NCBI GenBank assembly: GCA_002454425.1
Contig: DKIV01000008.1
Coordinates: 102,720-145,011, forward strand
DNA length: 42,292 bases
From: Sphingobacteriaceae bacterium UBA6709
GTDB taxonomy: Bacteria > Bacteroidota > Bacteroidia > Sphingobacteriales > Sphingobacteriaceae
Direction: 5' to 3'
Part shown: in pieces, positions 8,901 to 16,889 of the stretch
Layout of the letters: each line of letters begins with the position of its first letter
How positions within the stretch are numbered: the first letter of the stretch is position 1
The notes under the pieces: model-generated
Database searches by the model: none
Seen by the model: only the letters and a program-made list of their open reading frames with translations
What the model was told of the DNA's origin: nothing
Position numbers and translations under genes: made by a program

Positions 8901-9360
8901 TATCCTGCATGAGGTCGGCGCCAAAGGTCTGCCCGGTTTCAAAGGCGAACTCTGACAGGGTAAGCTGACAGAAGCTGTGAATTGTAAGTACAGATGTTTC
9001 GTCAAGAAACAGCTGGGCATCTTTCAACAAGCCCAGCACCCCCTGCCGGCCCTCATCGTTCGTATCGATACTAGCATCAACAATGGCGGCAATGGTATCA
9101 TCTCCAATGGGCTGACCTTGCGCGTACTGATGTGCCAGGCGGATAAACAGACGAATACGCTCCTCCAGTTCGGCAACAGCCGCCTTGGTAAACGTCACCA
9201 TGAGTACTTGATTAATACCCAGTCTTTTTTCCAATACTAATCGCAGGGTGAGTATCGCTATTGAATATGTTTTGCCGGTACCAGCGCTGGCCTCTATCAG
9301 GTTTGTATCTTGTAAGGGAACTGTAGAAGCGTTAAAATCTTTAAATTGATGATCCGTCAT
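5959..9360 (-). CDS. recB: Exodeoxyribonuclease V beta subunit RecB
   Basis: The helicase-nuclease subunit of RecBCD, which unwinds and degrades DNA ends and prepares them for RecA. The 1133-residue protein has a UvrD-type helicase core. Walker A is LIEASAGTGKTYS (about 21-33), motif II FIDEFQDTDKLQYEIF, motif III FYIGDPKQSIYAWR, motif V IVTIHKSKGLEYNIVI and motif VI LLYVAITRA. The C-terminal RecB nuclease motif is intact: GKID (D1022) and LDWKSNY (D1035, K1037). Length is close to E. coli RecB. The start ATG is one base beyond the recC stop, so the two are translationally coupled. It is the last gene of recD-recC-recB. Confidence 0.95.
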   Translation of the reverse strand: MTDHQFKDFNASTVPLQDTNLIEASAGTGKTYSIAILTLRLVLEKRLGINQVLMVTFTKAAVAELEERIRLFIRLAHQYAQGQPIGDDTIAAIVDASIDTNDEGRQGVLGLLKDAQLFLDETSVLTIHSFCQLTLSEFAFETGQTFGADLMQDSSLLTGQEINKFWRAEVTILPAYLLNWLFLAGFSRGDVNKVVKEFLGGKKLKDYNPLDSYQLESEVDPLIQALKELDVKVEAELSGICGSLEANKAEIAEKCSKNRYASQSLLPYLGDMRLFLSVLWGIKEKKYATTLFGDILEAYQIVADLKERQESMVSQFRNKLYMRAIARVSRSLAREKKHSNKLSFDDLIVNLHAALVGRENHTLIQALRDKYKAVFIDEFQDTDKLQYEIFEKAFGVDTILFYIGDPKQSIYAWRKADIFTYFKAAETVTNRYSMNVNFRSSTAMIAGMNEFFQPRDSFDTFCFAGQSNKIEYIKVESPSGNRKGFLQYGGSALKALSISRQPNKEDLLNAAVGQVIQLLSDEKFRIEDAKGSRAIRLSDIGVLVRSHSHATAIKSLFDKYRIPSVSINDARILKSEEAPMVLFLLEAMVNTTRSNISRALLSPITGLCASDILRMDETVVLTSFQHYQLIMERSGVYAAMTAFVHDFGIQHYLLSPATPYGERRLTNFYQLTELLHKMQNLRKFSAAELVNWLQRGIEGDERNEGDEFVQRIESDEESIKIVTIHKSKGLEYNIVIAPFLDFESEARDEYVSYRDADSGEYLVAAKSSLGDDLLSEIRQQAEQENRRLLYVAITRAVYKCYVFKNDYFKNSTLSAFLDEFGEEHQQIEFIDAVAAPAGYYYRQEHLRHPAREKIIAEFRLNERNWRKMSYSMLSKAHIAAGLPIAMNQEDAYDQFIFSKLGRGAKTGNLLHHIFENIRFNHAQGWGRVIEQALHKHAPGSEESFAASLMQLLEHVLNTSLNIGEHQFSLSEIPQEHQMHELEFDFRVSPFNVRQLEQLSVPGREVHVGDLYQLEGVMNGKIDMFFEHGGRYYVLDWKSNYLGDTLADYATARVAQAMDDSNYHLQYLIYTLAVSKYLASRIANFNYDSHFGGVIYLFVRGVRRDADTGIFLTRPLKQDIAWLDELLTSDGEIS

Positions 9361-9361
9361 T

Positions 9362-12300
9362 TTACCAGGGATAACTGTTAAATGTTTCCATTAAGGGCTT
9401 AAACAAAAGCTCTGCAGCCGATAGATAGTTGTGCATTAATCCTGATTGATTAAAAAACCCTGTTCGACTTTCGGCCTGGATATATTCGTCGAGGTACTCC
9501 GAGGCTAACATTTTCTTCAATTGTTTCTGAAAAAGCTCCTCATCGAGGTTCGCATAATTTTTCGCGCTTATCTCGTGGAAGTCGGGCCAATAACATAGCA
9601 TCTCGCTCATCCCGCGAGCATACAGATCGCGCAACGCGATCACCCGTACTGTTGCTTCTTCAACGCTGATATCCCTGGCCCGGAATACCGCGACTTCCTT
9701 GTGCGATACAAAATATAGCGAGCCTTCAAAGCCAGCCAGTCTGGCAAATAAATACTGTATATAGGCGGCCTGAAGATATTTTCTTTCACGCTTACTGAAT
9801 GATACTACCAGCTGTCGGTCGGCATAGATATTTTCTATCTTTCCTTCAAATCGCGTACCATCCAGCGAGACATCTAAAGTCAGCGTGGTAGGCTCCAGCC
9901 CTCCTGTAAGCTCCTTATATAAGGCCCTTGTTGATGCCATCTGTTCATACTGCCGGATCAACAGCACTTCGGCAACATTCTTCAGCGGCAACTCGCCACG
10001 GCGAACTTTCTCCTCCCTGATTCTCATCATAAAGGCTTCGTCGGCCTCCGGCCAGTCCATTAGCTCACGGTTTAAGCGATTTTCCTGAATCTTATCAAGC
10101 TCAAACAATTCGGACTCGCGCAGCAGCAACTCCGTTCTCCGATAATTTATACCTAATACGCGGTTATAGTATGCCTTAATGGGGTTAGCAAAAAAGGAAA
10201 TAAAGTCGCTCAGAGAGATCTCTCTGAGTTGCGGTTCTGCAATCTCTGTCGCCGCACGCAATCTTTCGCGCAGGTCACCGTCCCGCTTATCATCCAGATA
10301 GTTACGCGCACCTAAAGATGCCTCGTCATATCGATCACTGAAGCGATGCAAGGGATGCCGACGGACGAAAGACGAGGGCTTCATAGTGTTTTCAGCCCCC
10401 GCGGCAATATAATCCAATAGCTCATCTACCAATGCCGAGGGTGGCAAAACGGAATTATCGCGCACGTCTTGCCCCCGGTAACTTATATAAAAGTACGAGG
10501 ACGCCGACATGAGTGTCTCCAGAAATAAATGTTTATCATTCTCCTTGACGTTACGATCGCCCTTACGTCTATCTTTCAGCATAAGATCAAAAGCCAGCGG
10601 CTTGTCCTTCCTTGGAAATTTATCAAAATCCATCCCCAGGATAGCAACAACTTCAAATGGTATGCTTCGCATCGGTATCAGAGAACAGAAAGTGATGCCC
10701 CCCGATACAAAGCTTCCCGCGGAAGTATGCGTTTCCAGCTTTGATAAAAAATGCTGACAAAAAACATCGTAGCTTAACAGTTCATCGAGCTCCCTACTAA
10801 GCTCATTATAGTTTGTAAGTTCACGTAACAACAAATCATAATCATCTCCAACATCTGTGGAACCGTCGACGACCATGGCGTACAGGAGACGTTCAACATA
10901 AGCGACCCAGTCGGCCAGGCTACGCGCGCGCTGCCGTTCTTCTACAAAAGCAATCAGAAGGTTCACAAAATGGCAAAAACGCACCAGATCAGAACTGCCC
11001 TGCCCTTCGACCACATCTACAGGATAGAAGGTCTCTCCGTTTGTATCCTCCAGCTCATCATCAGGAAGCATACAAATGCCATAAACCAGACGCTGCAGGC
11101 CATATTTCCAACTTACGAATACTGTCTCATCTTTCTCTTCCCCCCGGATGCCGAAACGTATATTCGCCCGATCTGCATAAGTTCTGAGCTGCGTAGGATC
11201 TTCAATACCGAAGCGCGCGCGTATGTAATGTGAATCCAGAAGTTGCATCACCTCCTCCGCAGTAAAATTTCCTTCGCTTATCTGCATCAGGGCAAGTAAG
11301 GAACTCGACACGCTCTGTATTTGCGCAAAGTTCTCGTCTGCCAGCGAATAGGGAAATACGTAGGGCGCGTTGCTGAACACAGCCTTGATATATGGCGCGT
11401 AGGCATTGATGTCTGAACACATGACTACGACGTTGCGAGCCGAAAGACTCCCACCTCGACTTACCGCCAGATCGGTGAGATAATTATAGAGCACCTCCAC
11501 TTCGCGCACCGCGGTATAACAAGAGTTTATAACGACGGAACCATCATGTAGCTGTTCATCGGTAAACCGCGAAGCGTTCACGTGATTGTTGTTCAAAAAC
11601 AGATCGCGTTGAATACAATGCAGTAGGGTATCGCCGGGCGGCTCAATTTCAGCGATCACATCATAAGCATTCAACATCTCCTCGTTCTGAAAGAACAAAC
11701 TAAAGGTGTTCTGTATAAGCTTACCCCAATTCAGAAGAAGCGAATTACCCTGTAGCTCATAGTCGGGCATAGCAATACCGCGTTTCTTCATCCACGCGAG
11801 CTGTCGTTCATTCTTATCCTCAAACCAATACACGGATGGTGAGGGATTGAGAATGTAAAAACGAAAGTTAATATACTTGCTAAGCGCGCTGAATATCTGC
11901 ATATGATAGGCCGTAAATACGGACAGTCCGAAAATATGAACCACCGGTATTAATGTCTTCAATGCCTGCGTATCACTACCGTCACTAAGTTTCTCCAAAA
12001 TATGCTGCCCCATACGGGTACGGTCAGAGATGCGCTCTCCGAGAATAAGCGAGGCGCGCTGCCAAAGATAGCGTTGCCAGTCGGCCTTACCGTAGGGTTC
12101 ATGCTCCGGCTTGTTCCACTCACTTATCATCTCCGGACGATATACCTGATATTGATCTATTAAGTCGGCAACTTTACGGGCTAGCGCTAAACGTTTTACA
12201 TCACTATCGCCCGCTCCCTTGTAATACGCGGCTACGTCAGGAAAGAGATGCCGGAATTCATCTTCCTTGAGTATGCGGAAGAATACAAGGGAAAGCTGAT

Positions 12301-12553
12301 CTGCCGAGAGCGTACGTTCATAGCTCCCGCCCAGGGCCTGATACACCTTAAAGATAATATCATTGGGTTTCAAAAACTTATAGTTCGCGGCCACCCCCAG
12401 ATGGTCGGCCATCTGCATCTTCAGCCAGCTATTCATGCCCTCAGTCTGCGTTATGATATACCAGGGTTGGAACACGCCATTCTGCTGCTCTGAGAGCTCC
12501 CGGCACAGGTCGGCAGCAAGAATAGCAAGCGAATTGGAAACTTTCAATTCCAT
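9362..12553 (-). CDS. recC: Exodeoxyribonuclease V gamma subunit RecC
   Basis: The non-catalytic scaffold of RecBCD, which splits the duplex and, in E. coli, recognises Chi. The 1063-residue protein starts with the RecC-type helicase-like region (FQPWYIITQTEGMNSWLKMQ at about 28-47, then KFLKPNDIIFKVYQALGG). It contains VHIFGLSVFTAYHMQIFSAL and VVAILGMDFDKFPRKDKP, both typical of RecC. As expected for RecC, Walker A and nuclease residues are absent. It follows recD by 23 bases and precedes recB by one base. Which recombination hotspot sequence, if any, it reads cannot be told from the sequence. Confidence 0.93.
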   Translation of the reverse strand: MELKVSNSLAILAADLCRELSEQQNGVFQPWYIITQTEGMNSWLKMQMADHLGVAANYKFLKPNDIIFKVYQALGGSYERTLSADQLSLVFFRILKEDEFRHLFPDVAAYYKGAGDSDVKRLALARKVADLIDQYQVYRPEMISEWNKPEHEPYGKADWQRYLWQRASLILGERISDRTRMGQHILEKLSDGSDTQALKTLIPVVHIFGLSVFTAYHMQIFSALSKYINFRFYILNPSPSVYWFEDKNERQLAWMKKRGIAMPDYELQGNSLLLNWGKLIQNTFSLFFQNEEMLNAYDVIAEIEPPGDTLLHCIQRDLFLNNNHVNASRFTDEQLHDGSVVINSCYTAVREVEVLYNYLTDLAVSRGGSLSARNVVVMCSDINAYAPYIKAVFSNAPYVFPYSLADENFAQIQSVSSSLLALMQISEGNFTAEEVMQLLDSHYIRARFGIEDPTQLRTYADRANIRFGIRGEEKDETVFVSWKYGLQRLVYGICMLPDDELEDTNGETFYPVDVVEGQGSSDLVRFCHFVNLLIAFVEERQRARSLADWVAYVERLLYAMVVDGSTDVGDDYDLLLRELTNYNELSRELDELLSYDVFCQHFLSKLETHTSAGSFVSGGITFCSLIPMRSIPFEVVAILGMDFDKFPRKDKPLAFDLMLKDRRKGDRNVKENDKHLFLETLMSASSYFYISYRGQDVRDNSVLPPSALVDELLDYIAAGAENTMKPSSFVRRHPLHRFSDRYDEASLGARNYLDDKRDGDLRERLRAATEIAEPQLREISLSDFISFFANPIKAYYNRVLGINYRRTELLLRESELFELDKIQENRLNRELMDWPEADEAFMMRIREEKVRRGELPLKNVAEVLLIRQYEQMASTRALYKELTGGLEPTTLTLDVSLDGTRFEGKIENIYADRQLVVSFSKRERKYLQAAYIQYLFARLAGFEGSLYFVSHKEVAVFRARDISVEEATVRVIALRDLYARGMSEMLCYWPDFHEISAKNYANLDEELFQKQLKKMLASEYLDEYIQAESRTGFFNQSGLMHNYLSAAELLFKPLMETFNSYPW

Positions 12554-12576
12554 ATTTTTTTCTTTAAGCCTTTATG

Positions 12577-14355
12577 TTAATGATTAGTTCGATGCCCTCC
12601 GGCAATTCCGGAGGCACGACTTACTCGCGTCGCTGACGTCCTCATAATGGTGTCAGCGGTAGCTTGAAGCAATACGTAACTGCGCGCTCGCGTCACAGCG
12701 GTATACAAGAGTTCGCGTGTTAAAAGGGTTGTTTCTTTTTGGGGTAATACAACGAGAACTTTATCGAATTCAGAACCCTGACTTTTATGAATGGTCATAG
12801 CAAAGGCCGTTTCGGCGTGTGCGATATAACCCGGCATCACCGGCTTCAATGCACCTGAGCCGTCTTCAAACCATACCTTCATTTCTCCGAATTCATCCTT
12901 CCTCACAATACCTATATCACCGTTAAAAACTCCTACGCTATAATTATTAGAGGTTACCATCACCGGTCGGTTTTCATAGAACAGGCTATTTGCTCTGAGA
13001 AGTCCCTTCTGTTCCAGAATGGCCTCTATTCTCCTGTTGAGGTTAGAGAGACCATACTCGCCCTCGCGAGTAGCACATAAAACCCTGAGCTTGTTTAACT
13101 TCTTTAAGGCCAGAGAAAGATCTTCTTCAAGAAGATACTCTTCGAATCCGCTCACAAAGTCGGCAAACAATAGTGATGAATAGCTGTGGTCGAGCTGCAC
13201 CTGATCATCATTTTCCGAAAGAAATCGTTGCAGCGATTTTTCATCATTGTTTATCACCGCCTTACTGAATAGCCCGATACCTGTATTTCCCGTAAAGCGA
13301 CGGCTATAACGCAACTCCACGATGGCAGGCACGGTCAAATGCGGGGCACGGTGCTGCTCGCCGATGCGCCGCTGTTCATCGACAATCAAGCTATTAATTA
13401 ACGATAACTGATCTTCCGTAAAACTATTTAAAGTACCTCGGGCGAGACACAGGTCACCAAAAAGGCTACCTGCTTCAACGGAAGCAAGTTGATCTTTATC
13501 GCCAAGGAGAATCAAACGACTGCCCTGACCGACAGCATCAAGCAATTTGGCAAACAAGGCAGCGTCAAGCATTGATGACTCATCAACGATTATTAAGTCA
13601 TACGGAAGCGGATTGTTCTTGTTGTGCCTGAACCTTGAAGACTGCGGAATAAATCCCAATAAGCGATGAATAGTGAATGGCTCCAGCGACGCGACGTCTT
13701 CCTGCATGGCCACGCTCATACCAGCACTGGCATTTTTTAATGATTCGAGCATCCTGGCTGCCGCCTTACCCGTGGGCGCCGCCAGCGCCACGCGTAGTTT
13801 ACTTTCAGCATATAAAAATAAGGCCAGGACACGAGCCACCGTAGTAGTCTTTCCAGTGCCGGGGCCACCAGTGATGATGCAAAAATCATTCAACAAGGCG
13901 CAGATAGTTGCTACCATCTGCCAGTCGGTATGAATACCTTCGGGCATGGCGTCTCCATATAACTGATTCAGAAATGGCGCCAAGCTACGCAGACGCTCCT
14001 CATAATCATCTTTTTGTTCAAGAGAGCGCTCATTAAACGCAGATATCCTGTCAATTATAGACCGTTCATACTTGTAATAACGTTGAAAATAAAGGCGATT
14101 ATCTTCGATGATAAACGGATGGTTGAGAGCCTCGGAATGCCCCACTGCAGGATGCTCTGAAAGCGTTGCCCAATCCAGATCCGCTTCCGGAAAGAGTTCA
14201 GATATTCCGGAGACATTTGCCTCCCAACCTTCTCTGGTCAAACAAATATGCCCTTCCAGCAAGCTCTTATATAGCTGATATGCGAATGCCCGGATAGCCT
14301 TATCAAAGAGCATCGCAAATTGTATGTTTATGTCGTTTGTACTTATCACGTCCAA
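12577..14355 (-). CDS. recD: Exodeoxyribonuclease V alpha subunit RecD
   Basis: The 5'-3' helicase subunit of RecBCD, 592 residues. Walker A is IITGGPGTGKTTT (about 160-172), motif II VDESSMLDAALF, motif III LILLGDKDQLASVEAGSLFGDL split over strand and loop, motif V MTIHKSQGSEFDKVLV and motif VI ELLYTAVTRAR. It is the first gene of the recDCB operon. The longest frame begins with TTG at 14355; a GTG two codons later (14349) is an equally possible start, and both give nearly the same protein. A TAGCTTTT element (7 of 8 to TAnnTTTG) lies about 20 bases upstream on the minus strand. Confidence 0.94.
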   Translation of the reverse strand: MDVISTNDINIQFAMLFDKAIRAFAYQLYKSLLEGHICLTREGWEANVSGISELFPEADLDWATLSEHPAVGHSEALNHPFIIEDNRLYFQRYYKYERSIIDRISAFNERSLEQKDDYEERLRSLAPFLNQLYGDAMPEGIHTDWQMVATICALLNDFCIITGGPGTGKTTTVARVLALFLYAESKLRVALAAPTGKAAARMLESLKNASAGMSVAMQEDVASLEPFTIHRLLGFIPQSSRFRHNKNNPLPYDLIIVDESSMLDAALFAKLLDAVGQGSRLILLGDKDQLASVEAGSLFGDLCLARGTLNSFTEDQLSLINSLIVDEQRRIGEQHRAPHLTVPAIVELRYSRRFTGNTGIGLFSKAVINNDEKSLQRFLSENDDQVQLDHSYSSLLFADFVSGFEEYLLEEDLSLALKKLNKLRVLCATREGEYGLSNLNRRIEAILEQKGLLRANSLFYENRPVMVTSNNYSVGVFNGDIGIVRKDEFGEMKVWFEDGSGALKPVMPGYIAHAETAFAMTIHKSQGSEFDKVLVVLPQKETTLLTRELLYTAVTRARSYVLLQATADTIMRTSATRVSRASGIAGGHRTNH

Positions 14356-14610
14356 CTATTTTGAGGTAAGCAAAAGCTACTCGCGATAAAAATACACATA
14401 CCCGTCCAATCTGTATCCTTTAAACGCAGTATTTTCATCAGCTATCTCCGCGATAGGCAGCCTTACAATTTGTTTGCACCGGGCTAAGGACCGCGAGGGC
14501 GACAATCAGGCTATTGGAATAGTCGGTACGCTGAAGTGAGGCAATGACCGCAATAGTTTAGCACTTGTGAGAAATGATTACACCCTTGCGATGTTAGAGA
14601 AGGAAAGAAT
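14356..14610. other. Intergenic stretch before recD, no gene seen
   Basis: Together with the adjacent terminator this is a 325-base gap between recD and the small CxxC gene. I see no reading frame of note, no tRNA-like fold and no repeat. It holds the presumed recD promoter at its left end and a short GCTATC/GATAGGC inverted repeat near 14441-14458. Confidence 0.5.
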
Positions 14611-14640
14611 GTTAGCTCCGCGGAGATTGCGGAGCTTAAC
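14611..14640 (-). terminator. Probable terminator after the heme locus and small CxxC gene
   Basis: GTTAGCTCCGC (14611-14621) pairs with GCGGAGCTTAAC (14629-14640), an 11-bp stem with one bulge and a 7-base loop. On the minus strand it is followed by a pyrimidine-rich ATTCTTTCC tract rather than a pure U-run. It separates the 14681-15004 gene from recDCB. Confidence 0.6.
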
Positions 14641-14680
14641 ATAATCATCAATTTATGTACTGAGTGTAGGCTTAGCGTAT

Positions 14681-15004
14681 TTATACCATCAGGGCGTAGA
14701 CATCGAGCATATATTCCGCTTCCTGCATGAGATCTTTGAAATGCTCCAATTCTTCAAATCCGAGCGTCATGTTGACCTCATTTCCGGGAGTAGCGATGAT
14801 AGCCCTGAACTCCCCATCAGGAAATGGAATGGAACATGCGTCAAAGTCAATGTATTTTATAGTGTTATACAAGGATCTGAACTTCTGTTCTGACACCGTC
14901 AGCAGCAGGTTATTATTCCATAAATAAATCAGCTTACAGCGTTGGCAAACGCTGATAACGATTGTTTCACTTTGGCTTAAAATTCTTGTCTGACACATAT
15001 GCAT
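14681..15004 (-). CDS. Small conserved-looking protein with CxxC motif, unknown function
   Basis: A 107-residue protein. Near the N-terminus it reads ISVCQRCKLIYLWNNNLLL: a CxxC pair then a short beta-like segment. The C-terminal half is acidic and probably helical (GFEELEHFKDLMQEAEYM). The pattern resembles small Bacteroidota proteins annotated only as domains of unknown function (possibly DUF6686), but that is from memory. A third cysteine lies in the opening MHMCQT. Start is ATG 15004 or the in-frame ATG at 14998. It sits 81 bases after hmuS on the same strand, so it could be read through from the heme operon or have its own promoter (a TATCTTTT element is just upstream). The CxxC could bind a metal. 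Confidence 0.65.
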   Translation of the reverse strand: MHMCQTRILSQSETIVISVCQRCKLIYLWNNNLLLTVSEQKFRSLYNTIKYIDFDACSIPFPDGEFRAIIATPGNEVNMTLGFEELEHFKDLMQEAEYMLDVYALMV

Positions 15005-15085
15005 TTAAAAAAAGATAAGGTTCAGGAGTTGTATATGAAGTGTTTCTTAATTCATTTCCGGCAAAAAAGCAGCTACTGTACGTCT

Positions 15086-16105
15086 CTAGGCTGGCTGAAA
15101 GCCTCCATTCACGAGCTCACGCCAGGTTTCATTTTCAGGAATTCCAGGCTTACGCTTACCAAAAAACTGCACAATGGTACGTCCTTCTTCATCGTAGACC
15201 TCAATACTCGTAACATCGCCATCGCGCGTAGGCTTTCTTACCAGCCAAACAGACTCGATACCATCTTCGCGTAAATGCATATTAAACAATGGGTCAAGCA
15301 CATTGAACCAAGGACCCGTTTGAACAAGATTTTTCACAGGCCCCGTATGAATCTGAATACAGCCTTCGCTACCGGTAAATACCATAATCTCCAGAGACTT
15401 GTCAGCAATTAACTGCATACATTCTTTTAGATAAGCAAGGTCTTTACGTGTTGCAAAACCCTGAGGTGCCAGATCCATGGCTTGGCGGCGTGATACACCG
15501 TGCTTACGAAGCATGGCGTGAAAATCATGCGTATCCTCCAGCCCCGTCCAGTCATCTCTGAACGCGTCAGCATTCCCTGAAAAGGCAGCGTCGGGAGCCT
15601 TCTTTACTGCAGGCTCATCAAACAACACGGTATATTGATCAGCATGCCTGTACTCGTCGCAAAGCTGGCGATAGACAGCAAGATCACTACGCTCGGTCAT
15701 GTAAATTTTATGTACAGCTTCCCCCGTAGCATCAAAGAACTGGAAGCTAAAACGGTCATTTTCATTCACGGCGAAGCCAAATTTCCAACGTCCCATAAAT
15801 AAACGGAGGTCTATATCTGGATTTACTGCCAGTCCAACATCTCCATTGAAAGACACTTTGTTATAAACGCCTTTGCGTTCGTGTACGCAGTAGTCGTTCC
15901 GGGTGAGTGCCATGACTGTGCCAATACGCTGCACCTCTTTCAGGAGCCCTTTAAAGTCATCGCTAAGGCGGGTAACGGTGATGCCTAAGCCAAAACACAG
16001 AAGCTGCGCTTCCGTAGTATTTAGCTGGCGTGCAGCTTCCCTGATACGTAGTTTAGGATTCTCAGCTTTGAGCTTATCCCATTTTTCTTTTAGCATTTTC
16101 TTCAT
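15086..16105 (-). CDS. hmuS: Hemin-degrading factor / heme chaperone, HemS-ChuS family
   Basis: Cytoplasmic protein that binds imported heme and, in characterised members, passes it on or breaks it open to release iron. The 339 residues form two related halves of about 160 residues, as in ChuS. The proximal heme ligand appears conserved: His193 in the second half (LEDTHDFHAMLRKHG), the same number as the ChuS ligand. The helical start (LKAENPKLRIREAARQL) is family-typical. Its start lies one base beyond the hmuV stop, so it is the last gene of the coupled hmuU-V-S block. The name HmuS here means the HemS type, not the cobaltochelatase-like HmuS of Porphyromonas. Confidence 0.93.
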   Translation of the reverse strand: MKKMLKEKWDKLKAENPKLRIREAARQLNTTEAQLLCFGLGITVTRLSDDFKGLLKEVQRIGTVMALTRNDYCVHERKGVYNKVSFNGDVGLAVNPDIDLRLFMGRWKFGFAVNENDRFSFQFFDATGEAVHKIYMTERSDLAVYRQLCDEYRHADQYTVLFDEPAVKKAPDAAFSGNADAFRDDWTGLEDTHDFHAMLRKHGVSRRQAMDLAPQGFATRKDLAYLKECMQLIADKSLEIMVFTGSEGCIQIHTGPVKNLVQTGPWFNVLDPLFNMHLREDGIESVWLVRKPTRDGDVTSIEVYDEEGRTIVQFFGKRKPGIPENETWRELVNGGFQPA

Positions 16106-16106
16106 A

Positions 16107-16889
16107 TTATCGGTAATATATTTCAGGAATAATCAGCGGGTTACATAATCTTTCTTCGTCGACTACCTGCACATCCAGGCCAAAGGCATCGCGGATATTC
16201 GCAGGAGTCAGACATGTTCCGGGGCTTCCATAACTTACCATACGTCCTTCTTTGAGCATGAGTACCTTATCGCTATATCTGGAGGCAAAGTTCATATCGT
16301 GCAAAATTGATATGACGGCAAAGCCCTGATCGGCCATCTGCCGCGCCAGCGCCAGGAGCTGATGCTGAAAAAGCAGATCCAAGCCATTTGTAGGCTCATC
16401 CAGCAGTAACAGCGCCTGCCCACGGTCGTATATTTGAGCCAGTGTTCTTGCGAACTGCACACGCTGTTGCTCGCCTCCGGAAAGGGTATTGTAGTCCCGA
16501 TCATACAAATGCTGGATATTCATCAGAGAGAGAACTTTATGTACAATATCCATATCTTTCACGGATGGCACATTGTCATAATAAGGATAACGTCCCATCA
16601 TGACGAGCTCGAACACCGAAAAAGGAATAGACACACTATTTTGCTGCGACAACACAGCACGCAATTTCGCTAATGCGGCAATAGAATAAGAGTTCATAGA
16701 GCGGCCCTCTAATTCCAGCGTTCCAGTAACAGGTAACAGCTCGCGGCTCAGCAAACGAAGCAAGGTACTCTTGCCTGCGCCATTAGCTCCGATAACTGCC
16801 ATATGTTCGCCAGCCTGTACATCGAAGCTCACTTCGCGAAGCAGATAACGAGCACCTGTTTTATACCCTATATTTGAAGCCTTTACCAT
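16107..16889 (-). CDS. hmuV: Heme ABC transporter ATP-binding protein
   Basis: ATPase of the heme importer, 260 residues, energising HmuU. Walker A is GANGAGKSTLLRLL, the signature LSGGEQQRVQFARTL, Walker B LLLLDEPTNGLDLL and the H-loop histidine in ISILHDMNF. The open frame runs up to 17132, but its first 81 codons are a shadow of hmuU in another frame and look like low-complexity nonsense. The ATG at 16889 gives the expected length and overlaps the hmuU stop by seven bases (ATGGTAA), so translation is coupled to the permease. Confidence 0.95.
   Translation of the reverse strand: MVKASNIGYKTGARYLLREVSFDVQAGEHMAVIGANGAGKSTLLRLLSRELLPVTGTLELEGRSMNSYSIAALAKLRAVLSQQNSVSIPFSVFELVMMGRYPYYDNVPSVKDMDIVHKVLSLMNIQHLYDRDYNTLSGGEQQRVQFARTLAQIYDRGQALLLLDEPTNGLDLLFQHQLLALARQMADQGFAVISILHDMNFASRYSDKVLMLKEGRMVSYGSPGTCLTPANIRDAFGLDVQVVDEERLCNPLIIPEIYYR

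Noticed and set aside
14441..14458. Short GCTATC/GATAGGC hairpin near recD
   Set aside because: Only five to six base pairs, no U-run and no clear partner gene.
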